A stretch of DNA of 64,000 nucleotides from Membranipora membranacea (Eukaryota; Bryozoa; Gymnolaemata; Cheilostomatida; Membraniporidae), in NCBI GenBank assembly GCA_914767715.1, contig OU612066.1, positions 27,938,283-28,002,282 of the forward strand. Reading direction: 5' to 3'. The translations under genes and the position numbers were made by a program. A model generated the notes under the pieces. The model saw only the letters and a program-made list of their open reading frames with translations, did not search any database and had not been told where the DNA came from. This document shows, one piece after another, positions 12,301 through 24,813 of this stretch. Each line of letters begins with the position of its first letter. The stretch's first letter is position 1.

Positions 12301-13966
12301 CCATATTACAACTTCAACGCGAAGTTTCAGGTGAGGTGACTATCTTTTCAATGCTATGCAATATTAGAGACAAAGGTAACTCAAAATTGTCTCAACATCA
12401 TTGTGACTGGCTTGCATAGCGATGATTTTGAGATTATTTTTGGTGTGGGTTATATAATTGCCGTCTCACTGTAGGGTGAAGAGGTGCTCATCATGGATCT
12501 CCACGGATCGATGGTGAAGCTGGTGAAGACCGTTCTCTCCCAATACGTGCCGGTCGGACTGATCCGGGCTCATGGGGGAGATCTGCGAGAGATTGCCCCT
12601 GTACATGATCTGCGGGCTGATCAGCTCAGTGACGGTGAACTATTTGTGGGGACGGAGGCCAGGGTGCTGCTGACAGCTTTGGAGGAGGACACGGCCCCAG
12701 CTCAGATCAGCAAGTTTCTCAGGTAGGCCATAGATGCAATGGTTAGGCTAAATTATTGGTATGACTATTCAGCAAAAGATGTGATGGACTTCTGCTTTTG
12801 TAGACTATTCAAACCTGTGGCGTTCTTTTGCAGTGCTGTACGGTGCTTCTATGAGCAAGGAGTCCGAAAGATGCTGAAGATCTTCCCTCTCTCAGACAAG
12901 ATGCTGCAGCTGGTGCCGGCAGCAGACCCAGCACATAAGGAGGAATTCAGCGCCCACCAGATCCAGACTCTGGCTAAAAAACTGAACATCCATACAGACC
13001 CGGAGGCACTGGACGGCGTGCACACAGAATGGATTCAGCATCAGTTTGATGACGACTCACCACCATCATCAGGTGATGTAGTATCATTCTGGCATCAAGC
13101 AGCCTCCATCTACCCTAATCTCAGTGTGGTTATGAAAGCTCTGCTGTGCATTCCCCACAGCAATGCACAGTCAGAGCGGGCATTCTCCATGTTGAAGAAG
13201 GTGTTCACCGATCAGCGGGCAGATCTCTGCAAAGAGACTGTTAATGCCCTGATGTCAGTGAAGATGAACACTGATGTGTGTTGTCACAAGACATCTCTCG
13301 ACTCAACCATGCAGCCGAAACTAAAGCGTGCTGCTTTCACATACAATGAGAAGCATGGCTCTTACACCACCACTGACTAACTATTATTATGAACTTTATT
13401 ATCGTATGCTGATCAGGTATGCTCATACAGTAAGACAATATGAACATACAAATGGAGATCATGCTGACATTTGGTGTAAAAAATTGCACTAAATTGATAC
13501 ACAATAAGCCAAAACTGAATTTACACCACAAATTGACTATCAACTACGGACATTCCTTATATTTAATAATTCAGATATTGTGTGCGCTTCATCCCAACTT
13601 ATCCCATCTTTATTTTGATAAGCAATAGCCCAGCCCAGGGCTTCTCCATGATAACTCTTTGTTAAAATCTGAATAGAATAATTGTACAATACGAAACAAT
13701 TTGCAATTTATTACTAAATAATTCTCTGCCTACTCTGTACCATAGTGTTATTAGTGTCTAGGCCAAATTCATCTCATCTTACCCCATTTTTCTTCATTTT
13801 AATAACCAAATAGCCCAGGGCTTCTGCGGGCGGGACGGCGCCCCGCACCCCGCTGTTGGGGGGGCAAGCCCCCCCCAAACCCCCCCGTCGGATTAAGGTA
13901 AGTCGCTGCGCTTCGCGCAGAGACTCCCTGTGAAGATCCCTTGGAGGTTGACAGTTATGTATATAG
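9370..13966 (+). mobile_element. Complete hAT-superfamily DNA transposon with target-site duplication
   Basis: The element spans 9377-13959 (about 4.58 kb). Its left end reads CATACCTGTCAACC and the reverse complement of its right end reads CATAACTGTCAACC, which are matching terminal inverted repeats. The heptamer tatatag stands directly outside both ends (9370-9376 and 13960-13966), consistent with the usual 8-bp hAT target duplication with one base changed or ambiguous. The subterminal regions are low-complexity: repeated ctccctgaatt at 9410-9470 on the left and long C/G runs at 13820-13890 on the right. Inside is an intact, spliced transposase gene. Confidence 0.85.
9791..13380 (+). CDS. 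hAT transposase, seven exons, apparently intact
   Basis: Cut-and-paste transposase acting in the nucleus on the element's own ends. Exons by splice signal and phase: 9791-10057, 10437-10599, 10778-11000, 11603-11833, 12039-12330, 12475-12722, 12834-13380. All joins keep frame with no stop and total 1971 nt (656 aa). Exon 1 encodes a BED-type zinc finger (CxxC...HGGANDLTQHAKSKGH). Catalytic acidic residues are visible: Asp in FGLMCDETTD (exon 3), Asp in AFNSDNCSVMKG (exon 4) and Glu in SNAQSERAFSML (exon 7). Other family blocks are CHLSNL, CPTRWLSM and the C-terminal dimerisation region FWHQAASIYPNLSVVMKALL. The ATG at 9791 has a good context (tccATGg). Intron 3 contains a (CAG)6 run at 11349-11368. 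It could be an active copy or a co-opted gene; the TIRs favour an intact transposon. Confidence 0.88.
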
Positions 13967-14745
13967 AGCTGCAGAGACACTAAACATGAGCTCATTTTTG
14001 GAACAGCCTTGACGAAGGTTGTGTTATGTGCAATTTACTTTTTACAATTTAATTTTTATGGAATAATTATAATTAAATAAATGTCTACTCCACATCCAGA
14101 ACTTGGTGAAATTACTGAATTACTGAGAAACAACATATTGATATCCAGCCGAAGGGAGCGAGCAGCTTTCCGTCAGAGAAGTTGACAAGGTAAGTTTATC
14201 ACAATCGTGAAAACTCTTATTAATATTGCGTGGCAATATTAAAGGTTGAAATTTGTTTGATAAAATAATTATTATAAAGCTCCAGTTCAAGGCAAAGGTA
14301 AGTCCTTGGTTATATCGACTGATCATCGGTTATAATTTTGTTGAAGCTCCATTGTTATTGGCATGTCTGCCATTTGTAATTTCCTGCAAAGGATCAAGTG
14401 AATCTTGTCTTATTGAAGGTGAAGTTGTCACTTCATACATTGATTTGTCCTTGCGAGCATTTAGCCAGAGTATACCAGTTGTTTTAATACTAGTGGCGAT
14501 ATCTTTTGATTAAATCCAATATTTTAAAACTGCAGTCATATTTATCCTCATTACCCATAATTATATTTTAATATTGAAATTTGGACGGTCATTTTAACTT
14601 TCAGAGTATGGGCAACCACTTGTTCGTGACCCAACCACATGTTTAGGCCGAACTTTGCAAAATCACATATAATCAAGTTAATGATTGCTAAGGAGGATTT
14701 CAGAGGTTCATAAAGTTGAGAGTGCTAACCATTACACATTATATA
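13967..14745. other. Non-coding DNA after the hAT element
   Basis: AT-rich; I see no supported gene. Confidence 0.35.
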
Positions 14746-14848
14746 ATTACACCATTACACCATTACACCATTACACCATTACACCATTACACCATTACAC
14801 CATTACACCATTACACCATTACACCATTACACCATTACACCATTACAC
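14746..14848 (+). repeat. Tandem 8-bp repeat, unit ACCATTAC
   Basis: About 13 perfect copies of an octamer. There are no spacers, so this is a simple minisatellite and not an array of a CRISPR kind. Confidence 0.95.
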
Positions 14849-14989
14849 AAAATAGAACCAAAATTCACCTTGTGTCAAACCAATCAAGGCGGTAATTAAA
14901 GCATTGATATTTGAATTAGAAATTTATATAACAAACACAAGAAGTGTGCAGGACGGGACCTTACACTCCTGTAATCAATACTAAAGTTA

Positions 14990-15505
14990 CGGAAGTGTGC
15001 GTTTTTCGTCCCTCACATATCTTCCAACATTTGCTAAATAACTGTCTACCACACATCTATGTCCGTCAATGCCATCTTGCCATCAATTTGTTTCCGGATA
15101 CAGTGGTCAGTGGATGCCGAAGTGTAATCTGGATGCCTCTTTGGTAGCTGCATGCTCACTGGTAGTGAACAAATAGTCATCAGGATGGGGGTTTGTATCT
15201 ATAAGAGCCTATAGCTTCAAAGACTTAAGATGTCCAGATTTTTATTTGGCTCCAGTCCAGAATGGTTACAAAAGACATAAGTCTAGAACAGATATCCAAC
15301 ATCTAGGATCAAAAGTCTTATTGGGCGGGGTCACTGCATGAATTTCCAATCATTACGCAAGCAGAACTGCAAATCACGGAAAGAAAATTAAGGACACCTC
15401 AAACCTACCCTAGAGAGGTAAAGTATTGACCCTGTTTACTTTCTAGAATCCCGACTCAATAGCAAAAATTGAGTGCTGTCTATCATCACCTCACCCCCAA
15501 AACAA
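14990..15505 (-). repeat. Second part of the duplicated DHHC-gene block (intron-like)
   Basis: Matches the intron between the last exon and the DHHC exon of the second locus (about 33255-33690): shared blocks include aatggttacaaaag, gtcttattggg..ggggtcac and aaaaattgagtgct.tctatcat. Similarity ends at about 15505, just before where the DHHC exon should be. The minus label reflects the host gene's orientation. Confidence 0.65.
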
Positions 15506-18371
15506 ATAGTTTGAGAAATAAATCTTTCTTGATTCAGCATCAGCATTCTGCACCATTGCAACTCTTGGAGCAAGTTTAAATTATTAACTAAGGTATGCGA
15601 CTGTTGATAAATTTTCTGTAAATTTTAAGGGACACTGTCCCCAAAATTGAGAAAGATCAACTCTCATACCCTTGTGATTTGTCAAATTTCAATATTGAGT
15701 ACATGGAGTCCTGAGAGCCATTCCATTTAGAATGGGGACAAGTCTCGGATTGGCCAGAGCTATCCGCTACCTGTTTTCGATATAGAAATATCTAATCCAG
15801 TGTAGTGGATTCTTATTTTAATTAATGGTAGTCGTGTTAAATGCCAACAAAAGTTGCCTCCTCAATTTTATCGATGAGACAACTTCAACAAGTGGAATAC
15901 TTTAGTGTAATGAGTCAATGTCCACTAATCGTACATATACCACTTGTCTTGACTTTGATATCGTTGTATCAATAATCACTCAATTTCTTCTATTGATTGT
16001 CCGTATTCAACAAATCCAAAAATTGTCACTCTAATTATAATTTTCCAGAGGTGACAGTAATGTGATCAACATGATGCGATATCACACGAGACTTGCACAA
16101 GAGATGAGTACACGATCACTGACGAGACAGACCGAAGTGATGATAAGAGCTCAGTAATCCAGATGAGAGTAGCAAATAATCCACAGAACACTATTTATCC
16201 GTGACAGCAAGAAGTCTTCAAAGGTGTTAAGTCTAACTGCTTGGTAGTGATTCTACACGTAAGTACAGGCTAGATCAAGCGGAAGTTTATCCAGTATAGT
16301 ATCTTTATTATTCCGTGTAATAGGTAACAGCAGCAGTAATATTACATGTGGATGTGTTCAGTGTAACTTCTACTGAGCGAATATGTCACAGCAAGGAAAA
16401 ATGTCCACTTTTATATGGTAAGGCACTAAGTGACGGAAAACCAAAAATGAGTCAGCAAACATGTAGTCTTATACAAAAACACTTAGTGTTCGAATTCCGG
16501 TACGGTATTAAAATGATGCAACATACATGTAAATTTATACAAAAAGCACATCGTGTCGGGATTCTAGCGTACTATTACATAGTACATGTACATTGTTATT
16601 ATATAAAAGGCATATAGTGTTGGAATGCAAGCATAGCATAACAGCCCAAAAATAGTTCTGCAACAGTTCAAAATGAATTTGTAGTAAAGGCCTGTACCTA
16701 TTACATGGTTCTACTTCTCGTAAATTTTGGACAGAACATCTTGTATTTAGAGATATTATTGAGATCAAAATAAACTGCATAAAAATTTACCAAAACATAC
16801 AATTAATAATTCATTCTACTACACCAGCTCCTTTTATTTTTCAATTACCGTAGGACAATACTTGTGGACGAAGAAGCTAGTTATTCTTTATGGAGAAATG
16901 ATAGTTTTTGATAGAAACTGAGATTCTGACATATTTTTCTTGTCATTTGGCGGGACTCTGAGATTTAAAGTACAAATATCAGATATATATATTATATTTA
17001 TGTTCGGAAAATGTGAGCAATTTTGTCGAAGCTCTATCTTAGAATAGGGGCTTGTAAGGGAATTCATGTAACACAGTTTTATTCCGGTTTTTAATATTCC
17101 TGTATAGCTTTATGGCTCATGTAAAGTCAATTTAGTGTTGTTTTTAGGGGTTCCTACAGTTTATCAATGCACTGGATTTGTTACATTACTTTTGATATTT
17201 CTAGAAATAATAGCTCATTGTACCAAAAACCGGATGGTTATTGATGTTCGATTTATGGGTATACGGTTAGCTGGCTGCTATAGTGGTCAGGACAAAAGAT
17301 GATGTCTCTGTTAGTGTTGGTGACGCCTGGAATTTGATTGGCCTTAGAAGTTCGGTCCATCTTTGGGTGACCAATCTTGTGTCGTGTCTTTTTTGTCTTA
17401 TTTCACCACCATACAACCTTGTCAGTGCGTTCTATGCATCTGAGATGCAACTATGTGAAGTCAACTTAAAACTTCAGATTATACTATTCATCAGTGTTTA
17501 TAATATACCGAATATTGAAGAGATTTTAGAACCAAGAGTTTTATATACAGCTGGCAAAAGGTTTGTTTATATTTTATTTTAGTTCATTTATATGAAGACA
17601 ATTTCTACTTGATCAAGATAGTATGCACAAAGGTGCTCTCGATGATTAATTGTGACTTGTGCATTCTTGGATTTATTTGCCTAGTTCTAAGCGTGACGAT
17701 TATGGGTGGTGATATTATACTTTAACCCCATTTCTAGCTCTACATAATTTTTGCATCTCATTCAATATTTGCTTACAGATTTCACGGTTAATACTTCTCA
17801 TACAAATTAAAAAAGAACAGACTCATATAATCAGTGACTTTATTACATCTCTCATAAACTCTCAAACTAGAAACTAGCGGGGAAACCTCTATAGGGCTTA
17901 TCCGCTAATTGCCTGCCTTCAGCAAGGCGGATAAAATCTGAACAAATAGTGGTCAAATTTAATGGAATTTAATAAGAACGAGTAGCTGTCCACAGATCGT
18001 CAAATGCAACACTTCATCCGCAGGAGGCCACGCAAACAGACTATAATTCTCATAATTTATACCATCTCCTGTACAAATATTGCCAAATAAGTATCAAGGG
18101 ATTTCGAAATACCCTTTTATCTAGGCGATTGTTTATTGTTGTAAATCTCGAACACCCAGTTTAATCTAATTTGTACAATGTACTATTTCTCTGCTCAATA
18201 TAGTAAATTCCTGCATTCATGCTCAGCTTTGCGCTGTCAATGTTTAATTCAATGCAAATCTATATCACACTGTGATTTTTCAAAGGGCTGGTAGTGTTCA
18301 TTTTTGAGGTATTACCAATGATGGTTACTCCAAGAATAAATAGAAGGTGATAAAATAACTAATACTGTTAA
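15506..18371. other. Gene-poor stretch
   Basis: Only short ORFs without motifs or convincing splice context (for example at 16348-16617 and 17283-17582). I see no transposon coding remnant and no RNA gene. Confidence 0.4.
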
Positions 18372-18389
18372 CCCCCCCCCCCCCCCCCC
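18372..18389 (+). repeat. Poly-C tract, 18 bp
   Basis: Uninterrupted run of 18 C. Confidence 0.95.
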
Positions 18390-18920
18390 TATGACTTGTT
18401 ACTATGGCTAAATTATTATTCCGATCTTCGCTAAAGAAGCTGTGTAATGTTATTGGTAAATCTGGCTTTAAACAACCTGCAATCTACAATTTTGCTATGT
18501 ATATTCTCACCGATCTTTTCACACCTTGGAGGTTTTGGTATCGTTTTGAAGCTCTTAGTCTAACTAAGATAACACTGGCAAGGTCTAAATTAGACTGTGG
18601 CCTCATTTCAAGGAATAAGCCATTGAGGGAGCAAAATTCTTCTCATATACTCTCATATACTCATATTGTCTCCCCTCACAGATCTTAGAGAAGACAACTC
18701 ATCTAGTAAATCCCTTATGAGCAGTAGCCTCATTTCCTGAATTCTCAAATACACACCCCCATCTAAATGTTGATGATTCACATTGATTACTATGACTATG
18801 TAAACAAAGGCACGCTTAACCGCAGTTGATGTATTTTACGTGTTGTCATTATGGGCATTCCATCACAAGTGTGATTCATTCAATGGGCATACAGACAAAA
18901 TAGAAAAATATTCTAAAGTC

Positions 18921-18976
18921 AATGATGGTATAACCAGAGACTATAGATATCTATAGTCTCTGGTATAACATCATTC
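18921..18976. repeat. Perfect 30-bp palindrome in a longer imperfect inverted repeat
   Basis: Positions 18934-18963 are a perfect palindrome without loop, centred on GAT|ATC at 18948/18949. The flanks (aatgatggtata on the left, tataacatcatt on the right) continue the inverted pairing with small indels. It looks like a tiny fold-back element. Confidence 0.9.
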
Positions 18977-20400
18977 ATTGTTACAACATCACAGTACATA
19001 GCAAACAGCAATTGTAAAGGGTGATTGTTCAAAGAGACCACATTTGAAGCCTGGCCCTTTGATCTCTGCCTTCTCAGTGAAGCCCAGTGAGGGCAGATTT
19101 ACTAAACATAACAAAATAAACAGCTGACTGATGACTATGACCAGAAATTTGTTTGGCGATTCATTTCTATTTCATAAATTGAGTGCACTTATGCCACACA
19201 CACTTGCTGGGCGGAATTCTCAACAAATGGCTGCTAACTATAACATTCCATCAGACTCTGAGGACAGTGAAGAAGATTATTTTTCAGCAGAGGAGGACAT
19301 TAATTATGAGAATGGCAATATTTTAAAATGACGATGACACAAATATGCTCTTTCCTGTATTTTCTTAGCAGGAAAATTTGTGTAAACAAAAGCAGTCCAT
19401 TGCCATACTCTGGATCTTGTGGCCAAGGGTATGCCGGGAATCCTGGACAGAGCATGCAAATTCTAGATGGTCCCATTACTAATTTTATGTGCGTTCAGGC
19501 CAAAATTTACAAGGCAAATGAGACTATAAAGCGGTGGTCCTCAGATCATTCTGATTCTGCATTGCTCATGACAGTGGCCCATACCATAGCTCATAATATG
19601 TAAACCTCAAAACATCATAATCATCCCACTATTGTTTCCTTCAGCTGATTTTGCCTCGAGTTATTCAGCGGTCAGCATGTTCATTCTAGCTAACCAACAA
19701 TAACACCAGTTTGCAATGATGATCGGTGTATACAATGATGTTCTACAGTGTATACAATGAAGATCGGGCTATTGAATAGGGTCCTTTGATGTAGGATTAA
19801 TTGGAATAGTTACCTAACCACAATCTAATGTTTGTTTTACAAACATTGATATTTATTAGCGAGAGCATCACAATAGCTGGCAAACTCATTCATGGTTATC
19901 AAGTTGGCCCTCAGACTTGAATCATGACTGAGCTGGCTCTTGACTGAGAGGGCAACTTCCAATTTAATTTTAAAATGTGCTGTATTCAGCAGGTTTTCAG
20001 TTTGTGGCCAACTCAGAAACTGGTGCTACATCCAAAAAAATGCTATTTTTCATCATTTTTTTCATATTTTTTTACCCTTGTAAAGTCCAGAACCTCCAAG
20101 GTGTCCGTTATCCTTTAAGCAAAGAGGTTCTTTAGGGTCAGTCCTATACAGAAATACCACCCTCAGAGCAGATAAACACTCCAGACCTCAGTCACATCAT
20201 ATAATGTCCGTTTAATACATGTGCTTCATAAAAAGTCTCTAATAGAGGATTACCAATTGCCACAGGCCACAATACAAAGGTGTTAGTAATACACTGAGAC
20301 AATAGCCAAAAGGAATGCTTGGTTTAGAGTTGTCTACTTAATATCAATGAAGGGACAACACTTGCTACATCTGAGATAGTTACTGAGAAACACTTATTAT
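18977..20400. other. Non-coding, nothing recognised
   Basis: Two adjacent short ORFs (19131-19331, acidic Ser/Glu/Asp-rich C-terminus; 19328-19603) lack splice support or known motifs. A poly-T-rich zone lies at 20030-20080. Confidence 0.35.
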
Positions 20401-20406
20401 AATTAT

Positions 20407-21237
20407 TTGCCATTTAAGTTGATATTATTTGCCGATGACTTGGTACTATGTGATAGCAACAGGGAACATCTGAAGAGAAGATTGGAAGTATGGAGGGTGA
20501 GAATGGAGAGTGTGGGACTAAAGCTAAGCAGGTCAAAGACAGAGTACTTACCACCAGTAGGTGAGGATGGCAACATCATGGTGAGGAAGTACAACTCAGA
20601 ATTGAAGGAAATCCTACCTAGGCGCATGCAGTTTAAGTGCCTGGGCACCACCATCCATCAGGAAGGAGGGTGCCATAAGGAGATTGAGCTGCGTATCTCA
20701 AAGGCATGGAACAAATGGCGGGAACTGAGTGGAGTACTCTGCGACAGGAAGATGCCTGCTAACTTGAAAATCCTCATCTACAAGGCTGCTATACGGCCAG
20801 CTCTGACGTATTGTGGGAATGAGACCTGGCCCGTAACAGGAACCCTTATAGACAGGGTTAGCTCTTGTGAAATGCGAATGCTAAGGTACTGCATGGGGAT
20901 AAGCTTAGAGGTGCATCGAAGGAATGAAGAGATAACAGCCGAAGCAAATATAATGCCAATCAGGAATGTCATGAGGAAAAAGAGACTAGAATGGTATGGT
21001 CATGTTTGTCGACGTGAGAGTGATAAAGATATCAGGAGAGTGTACGAGGTGAGGGTAGAGGGAAGCAGAGGGCGTGGACGGCCAAAACAGCGCTCGAGTG
21101 ACACAATCAATGCTGACCTTCGCTGGCTAGATCTGGAACGAGATAATACGAGTGACCGAATAAGGTGGAGAAGTTCGGTGGAACTAGGAGTCAGGCAAAA
21201 ACCCGCCACCCGATCAGGACATGGCGGTGAAAGGTGA
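20407..21237 (+). pseudogene. Non-LTR retrotransposon reverse transcriptase, 3' fragment
   Basis: The reading frame starts inside the polymerase at its catalytic motif (FADDLVLCDSNREHL), runs through the thumb region (LSRSKTEYL, FKCLGTTI, LKILIYKAAIRPALTYCGNETW, EMRMLRYCMGI) and ends with the C-terminal tail typical of many animal LINEs (RLEWYGHVCRR, GSRGRGRPKQR, RWLDLERDN). The 5' part including fingers, palm A and endonuclease is absent, so this is a 5'-truncated copy. I do not assign a clade. Confidence 0.85.
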
Positions 21238-21785
21238 ACAAGGTGAACATTAAAGTTGATACTTATATCGTTCCTACATCGATAAACTGGTAATGCCTCA
21301 ATTATATTTGGGATTTATTATTTTACAAGCTTGGTTTGCCCTTCAAGTGCAATGCAACATATTTAGTTTGACATATTGCTCGGAACTTAAAAAATTAAAG
21401 GTTTTCCTCATTTTACAAAAATAAAAAGAAATTAAAAAATCTCTTTAGAGATACCAAATAATGCTCATAATAACATTTGGCAATTCAAAGAGACAAGGCT
21501 TGTTTTAGATCCCCATCATAATCTGATACTGAGTGATGTAACAAATTTAGAAAAATGAATACTTCCATCGATCGAATGGGTATTCCCTTTTTACTGATTA
21601 GTTGATTAGTTGATGAGAAAGGGTACTGCAATAATAATGTTATCAATAAATTAATGCAGAACAAGTGCCTCTCTAAACTATGGCAGCCACTGAATGTATA
21701 GCTGTGCGGGTGACCGTTCTCATTTGTCTTTACATATTCCCAAGCTCTGAAGATACACAAAATTGTATTGGATCCGTAGCAGGCC

Positions 21786-21940
21786 TGGGGGGGGGGGGGC
21801 TTACAGCGCCCCCAGACCCCCAGCTGGTATTACTCGGGTGCTATTTTATTCTACACCAGTGTTACCTTATCAGTCAGTGCACAAAATAAGAAGCAAGAAG
21901 TGATCACAAACATCTTGGTAAGTGAATAAATACTAGGTAA
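21786..21940 (+). repeat. Poly-G tract and first copy of a ~75-bp direct repeat
   Basis: A 13-G run (21787-21799) sits in a GC-rich patch. The following sequence at about 21862-21935 (gtgttaccttatcagtcagtgc..aaaataagaagcaagaagtgatca) recurs at 22370-22445 in the same orientation. Confidence 0.75.
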
Positions 21941-22369
21941 TACCCCCCAGCTAATATTACTCGGGTGCTATGCACCCTCGAGGATCGCTGCCTCCCCTAG
22001 TAATTTTCTTAAACTGCGGCCCTGCGTAGGTATAATAATCCTTTTGTACCATTGGTTTGCCTCAAACAGACCCATTGACTTTTCTTATGTGTTCCACACT
22101 TTTCTACCCACCACACCAACAAATGTTTTTTTTTCTCGTCATAGTTAATGCTAGTGTTCAGGATGGCTGAATGTGGAGAGTTTAGACAATGAAAACTGAA
22201 TCGTGACAAAAAAATACACTGGTCGCTATCCAAATATCTTGTCTTGCTGATTAAACTTTCTCTCACTGACCTCTGATGAGTCTGAGGGCACATATGGTGT
22301 TACACAGTACATCCACCATTTGAGCACATTGCCAGTTTATGGCCGAGATACTTGCCATTTTAACCTACC

Positions 22370-22445
22370 TTAGTGTTACCTTATCAGTCAGTGCCCAAAA
22401 TAAGAAGCAAGAAGTGATCAAAACCATCTTGGAAAGTGAATAAAG
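22370..22445 (+). repeat. Second copy of the ~75-bp direct repeat
   Basis: Matches 21862-21935 with a few substitutions. Confidence 0.75.
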
Positions 22446-24487
22446 ACTAGGTATATGAACAACAGCAATACCACTATTGCTCACATATTTAGGTCTTTGG
22501 TGCAAACATAGACAGAGTGATATAATCTGAACAATTCACCCTAAATATAGAGACACTATAGACAAGTCTATAAAAACACCATAATTAACCTTGACAGGAT
22601 ATTACACGGAGCATTAGCATAAGGCTGTAAGATATAAATATATCACCCAGGTTCTATATACCAATGTGTGTTCAGTTTATATTTACCTATTTATTTATAA
22701 TCCATCCTATGTATAATCAATAGATAAGATACAGAAAAAACAGACGATCCTCAAAATAGTATAACCGGTTTTTAAGTCTTAATTCGAAAAATAGACTGAT
22801 CCCAAGCGTTTTTATATCAGCTGATGACCACAAAACACTTCAGGGATCCATCCCCTTCAACATCAGATACACAAAATTAAAACTATGAGCAGCCAGATGT
22901 CCAATAAAACTGGCAAAAAATTAAAATTTCTTGGCCGAAAGTCAAGTGTCATCAATCACGTTTTAAGGTAAATGCCCACGACATCTGACATACACTCAGG
23001 CCAAGAACCGAGCGTCCCAATGATCTTGTCCTTGGTTTGGTCCGTATATGAAACCGATGGTAAGACGCCGATGTGCTGGTCATCTGATTTATATGTTACA
23101 AGGAATTGAGGTACTTTATTGTGAATAACATTACGTAACTTTGAAAATCACAATAGAGTAAGCAGCTTGCCGTGATTAGATTGATTAAAGTTTCCACCCA
23201 TACAAAAGTTTTGAAAAAAAATGCACAGGAACTTATTGAAAATGATTGAGTTCACAACGAAATTTCTAGATATTGTGGTCTTCAAATCAGTGATACAACA
23301 CAATTCAATGTCGTAATGTTTCCACAATTGTGTCCTTCACATTAACTGTGTAGGGTGTTCCGTAGTGGATTCAAAAGCGGACTCTCTGTATCACCTAAAT
23401 AAATCAAACTTTGTTATTCAATTCACCTCAACAGATTTATTGGCAACAATGGTAATTGGAAGGGCGAATAAGAACAATAACTGAACATTCCCATACAATA
23501 TGTATTCTTTACAGCTGCAGAACAAAGCACCAATGCTATTCTATGTTAGTATTGATTAATCACTTTGAGACAGCCCATAAGTCTTTTGTGTAACTAGATG
23601 GTGTGTTTTTCTATCATTATCTAATATCTAACATATCCAATTGCCTTTTGTGTATTAACACAAAAGCCTTTTGTTGGCAAAAAGTATGAGTTGAATATGT
23701 GCTAAAGAAACACTGCTAAGTTGTGATTCGTAGCAACATGACAACATATAGCAACAGCAATCTTCGGCAATATAGTGTGTGTAGGTTTCTGTTATCAAGG
23801 AAGGAATGATATTTATTTGCCTGTGGAAATAGTGTTGTAACCTCTACAGACAAAAACGAAGATAGCAGACACATTGGTGATTGGTAAGTAGGCATACATG
23901 TCGTTGTCGTTTATTAATGGATTTGTTTGGCTGATTGGGGTGGGTTGCTATCAGGCTTAGCTATGAATTCTCATAGCACAAAAATCAGTTTACTGTAAAG
24001 ACATGAGTGTAAGTTTGTTCTATCAGTGATATAGCTGAATTAAGGAATTTAGGGGCTCCATTCACCTAATTGGTGTTAGAGACTCTTACTCTCTAACTCC
24101 GTGATTCACTTCAGGGAATAATTGGATAAATTCCATATTGTATTCACAGTACTGAGGGGACACATTGATAGTCATATTGCCTGGGGTCGATTAACTCGGG
24201 TTGGGGGGGGGGGAGGAATGGGGCACAGCTGGATGCCAAAAACTCATCATCTCATAAATGTTACTAAGGCATTTGTCTTGCAGACATACCTAGTCCCACC
24301 TATCATGACCCATGATTCAGTCATTCATTCTATACAAAGAACAATATTCATCAAACAAAACAAAGATTGGGCCTTTGAGATATGGCTAGGGCTTAAAGTT
24401 GCCTGGGTTGATGGTATTTGCATTTTATAATCAACCACATTTAGGCAAATCATTTGATGGGTTGATGGTTGATAATGAGATGCCAAT
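22446..24487. other. Gene-poor stretch
   Basis: No supported gene. Contains a short poly-G run near 24205-24214. Confidence 0.4.
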
Positions 24488-24809
24488 CTGTATGGTTCCG
24501 TGAATTTGTGGTTCACTCTAATTTCGAATTATGAATGCTAACCATTTCAATGATGGAAAAAAGCATGAAAAAGATCTGCCGCGGCCGGGACTCGAACCCC
24601 GGTCTCCAGCGTCAATGCTCATTGAAGTCATTGTGAGCAAGCTGCCAACCATTCACCCACACCACCTTTTTAAAATTGTTTGATTCAATACGGTATCTGT
24701 ATTTGCGTCAAAAATGTCATTCGTCACAATCGGAATTTGACTTGAAGGTCATTTTCATGGGTCAATTACTCCCGAGATCCTTACGAAATCGCAACATGGA
24801 ACCATAGTG
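24488..24809 (-). mobile_element. CACTA-like MITE with internal tRNA-like segment, copy 1
   Basis: A 322-bp element, the inverse-orientation sister of the 323-bp copy at 54456-54778. The right end reads ggaaccatagtg and the left end ctgtatggttcc, a slightly mutated inverted repeat. The flanking triplets are aat and att, so a target duplication is not clean here. On the minus strand the middle carries a tRNA-like sequence with box A (gggtgaatggttggcagc) and box B (ggggttcgagtccc). Confidence 0.75.
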
Positions 24810-24813
24810 ATTG

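Noticed and set aside
14746-14848. CRISPR-like array
   Set aside because: The 8-bp units are directly adjacent without spacers, and the genome is eukaryotic.
17283-17582. 99-codon ORF with hydrophobic stretches
   Set aside because: No known motif, no splice context, and length within chance for this composition.
19131-19603. Two adjacent short ORFs, the first with an acidic C-terminus
   Set aside because: Could be an exon of a hidden gene, but no acceptor/donor pair or homology supports it.
24484-24813. MITE ends extended to CAAT outside CACTA
   Set aside because: Three of the four ends share CAAT outside the element, but the reconstructed empty site at 54452-54782 shows that aat there is target duplication and the element starts at CACTA.
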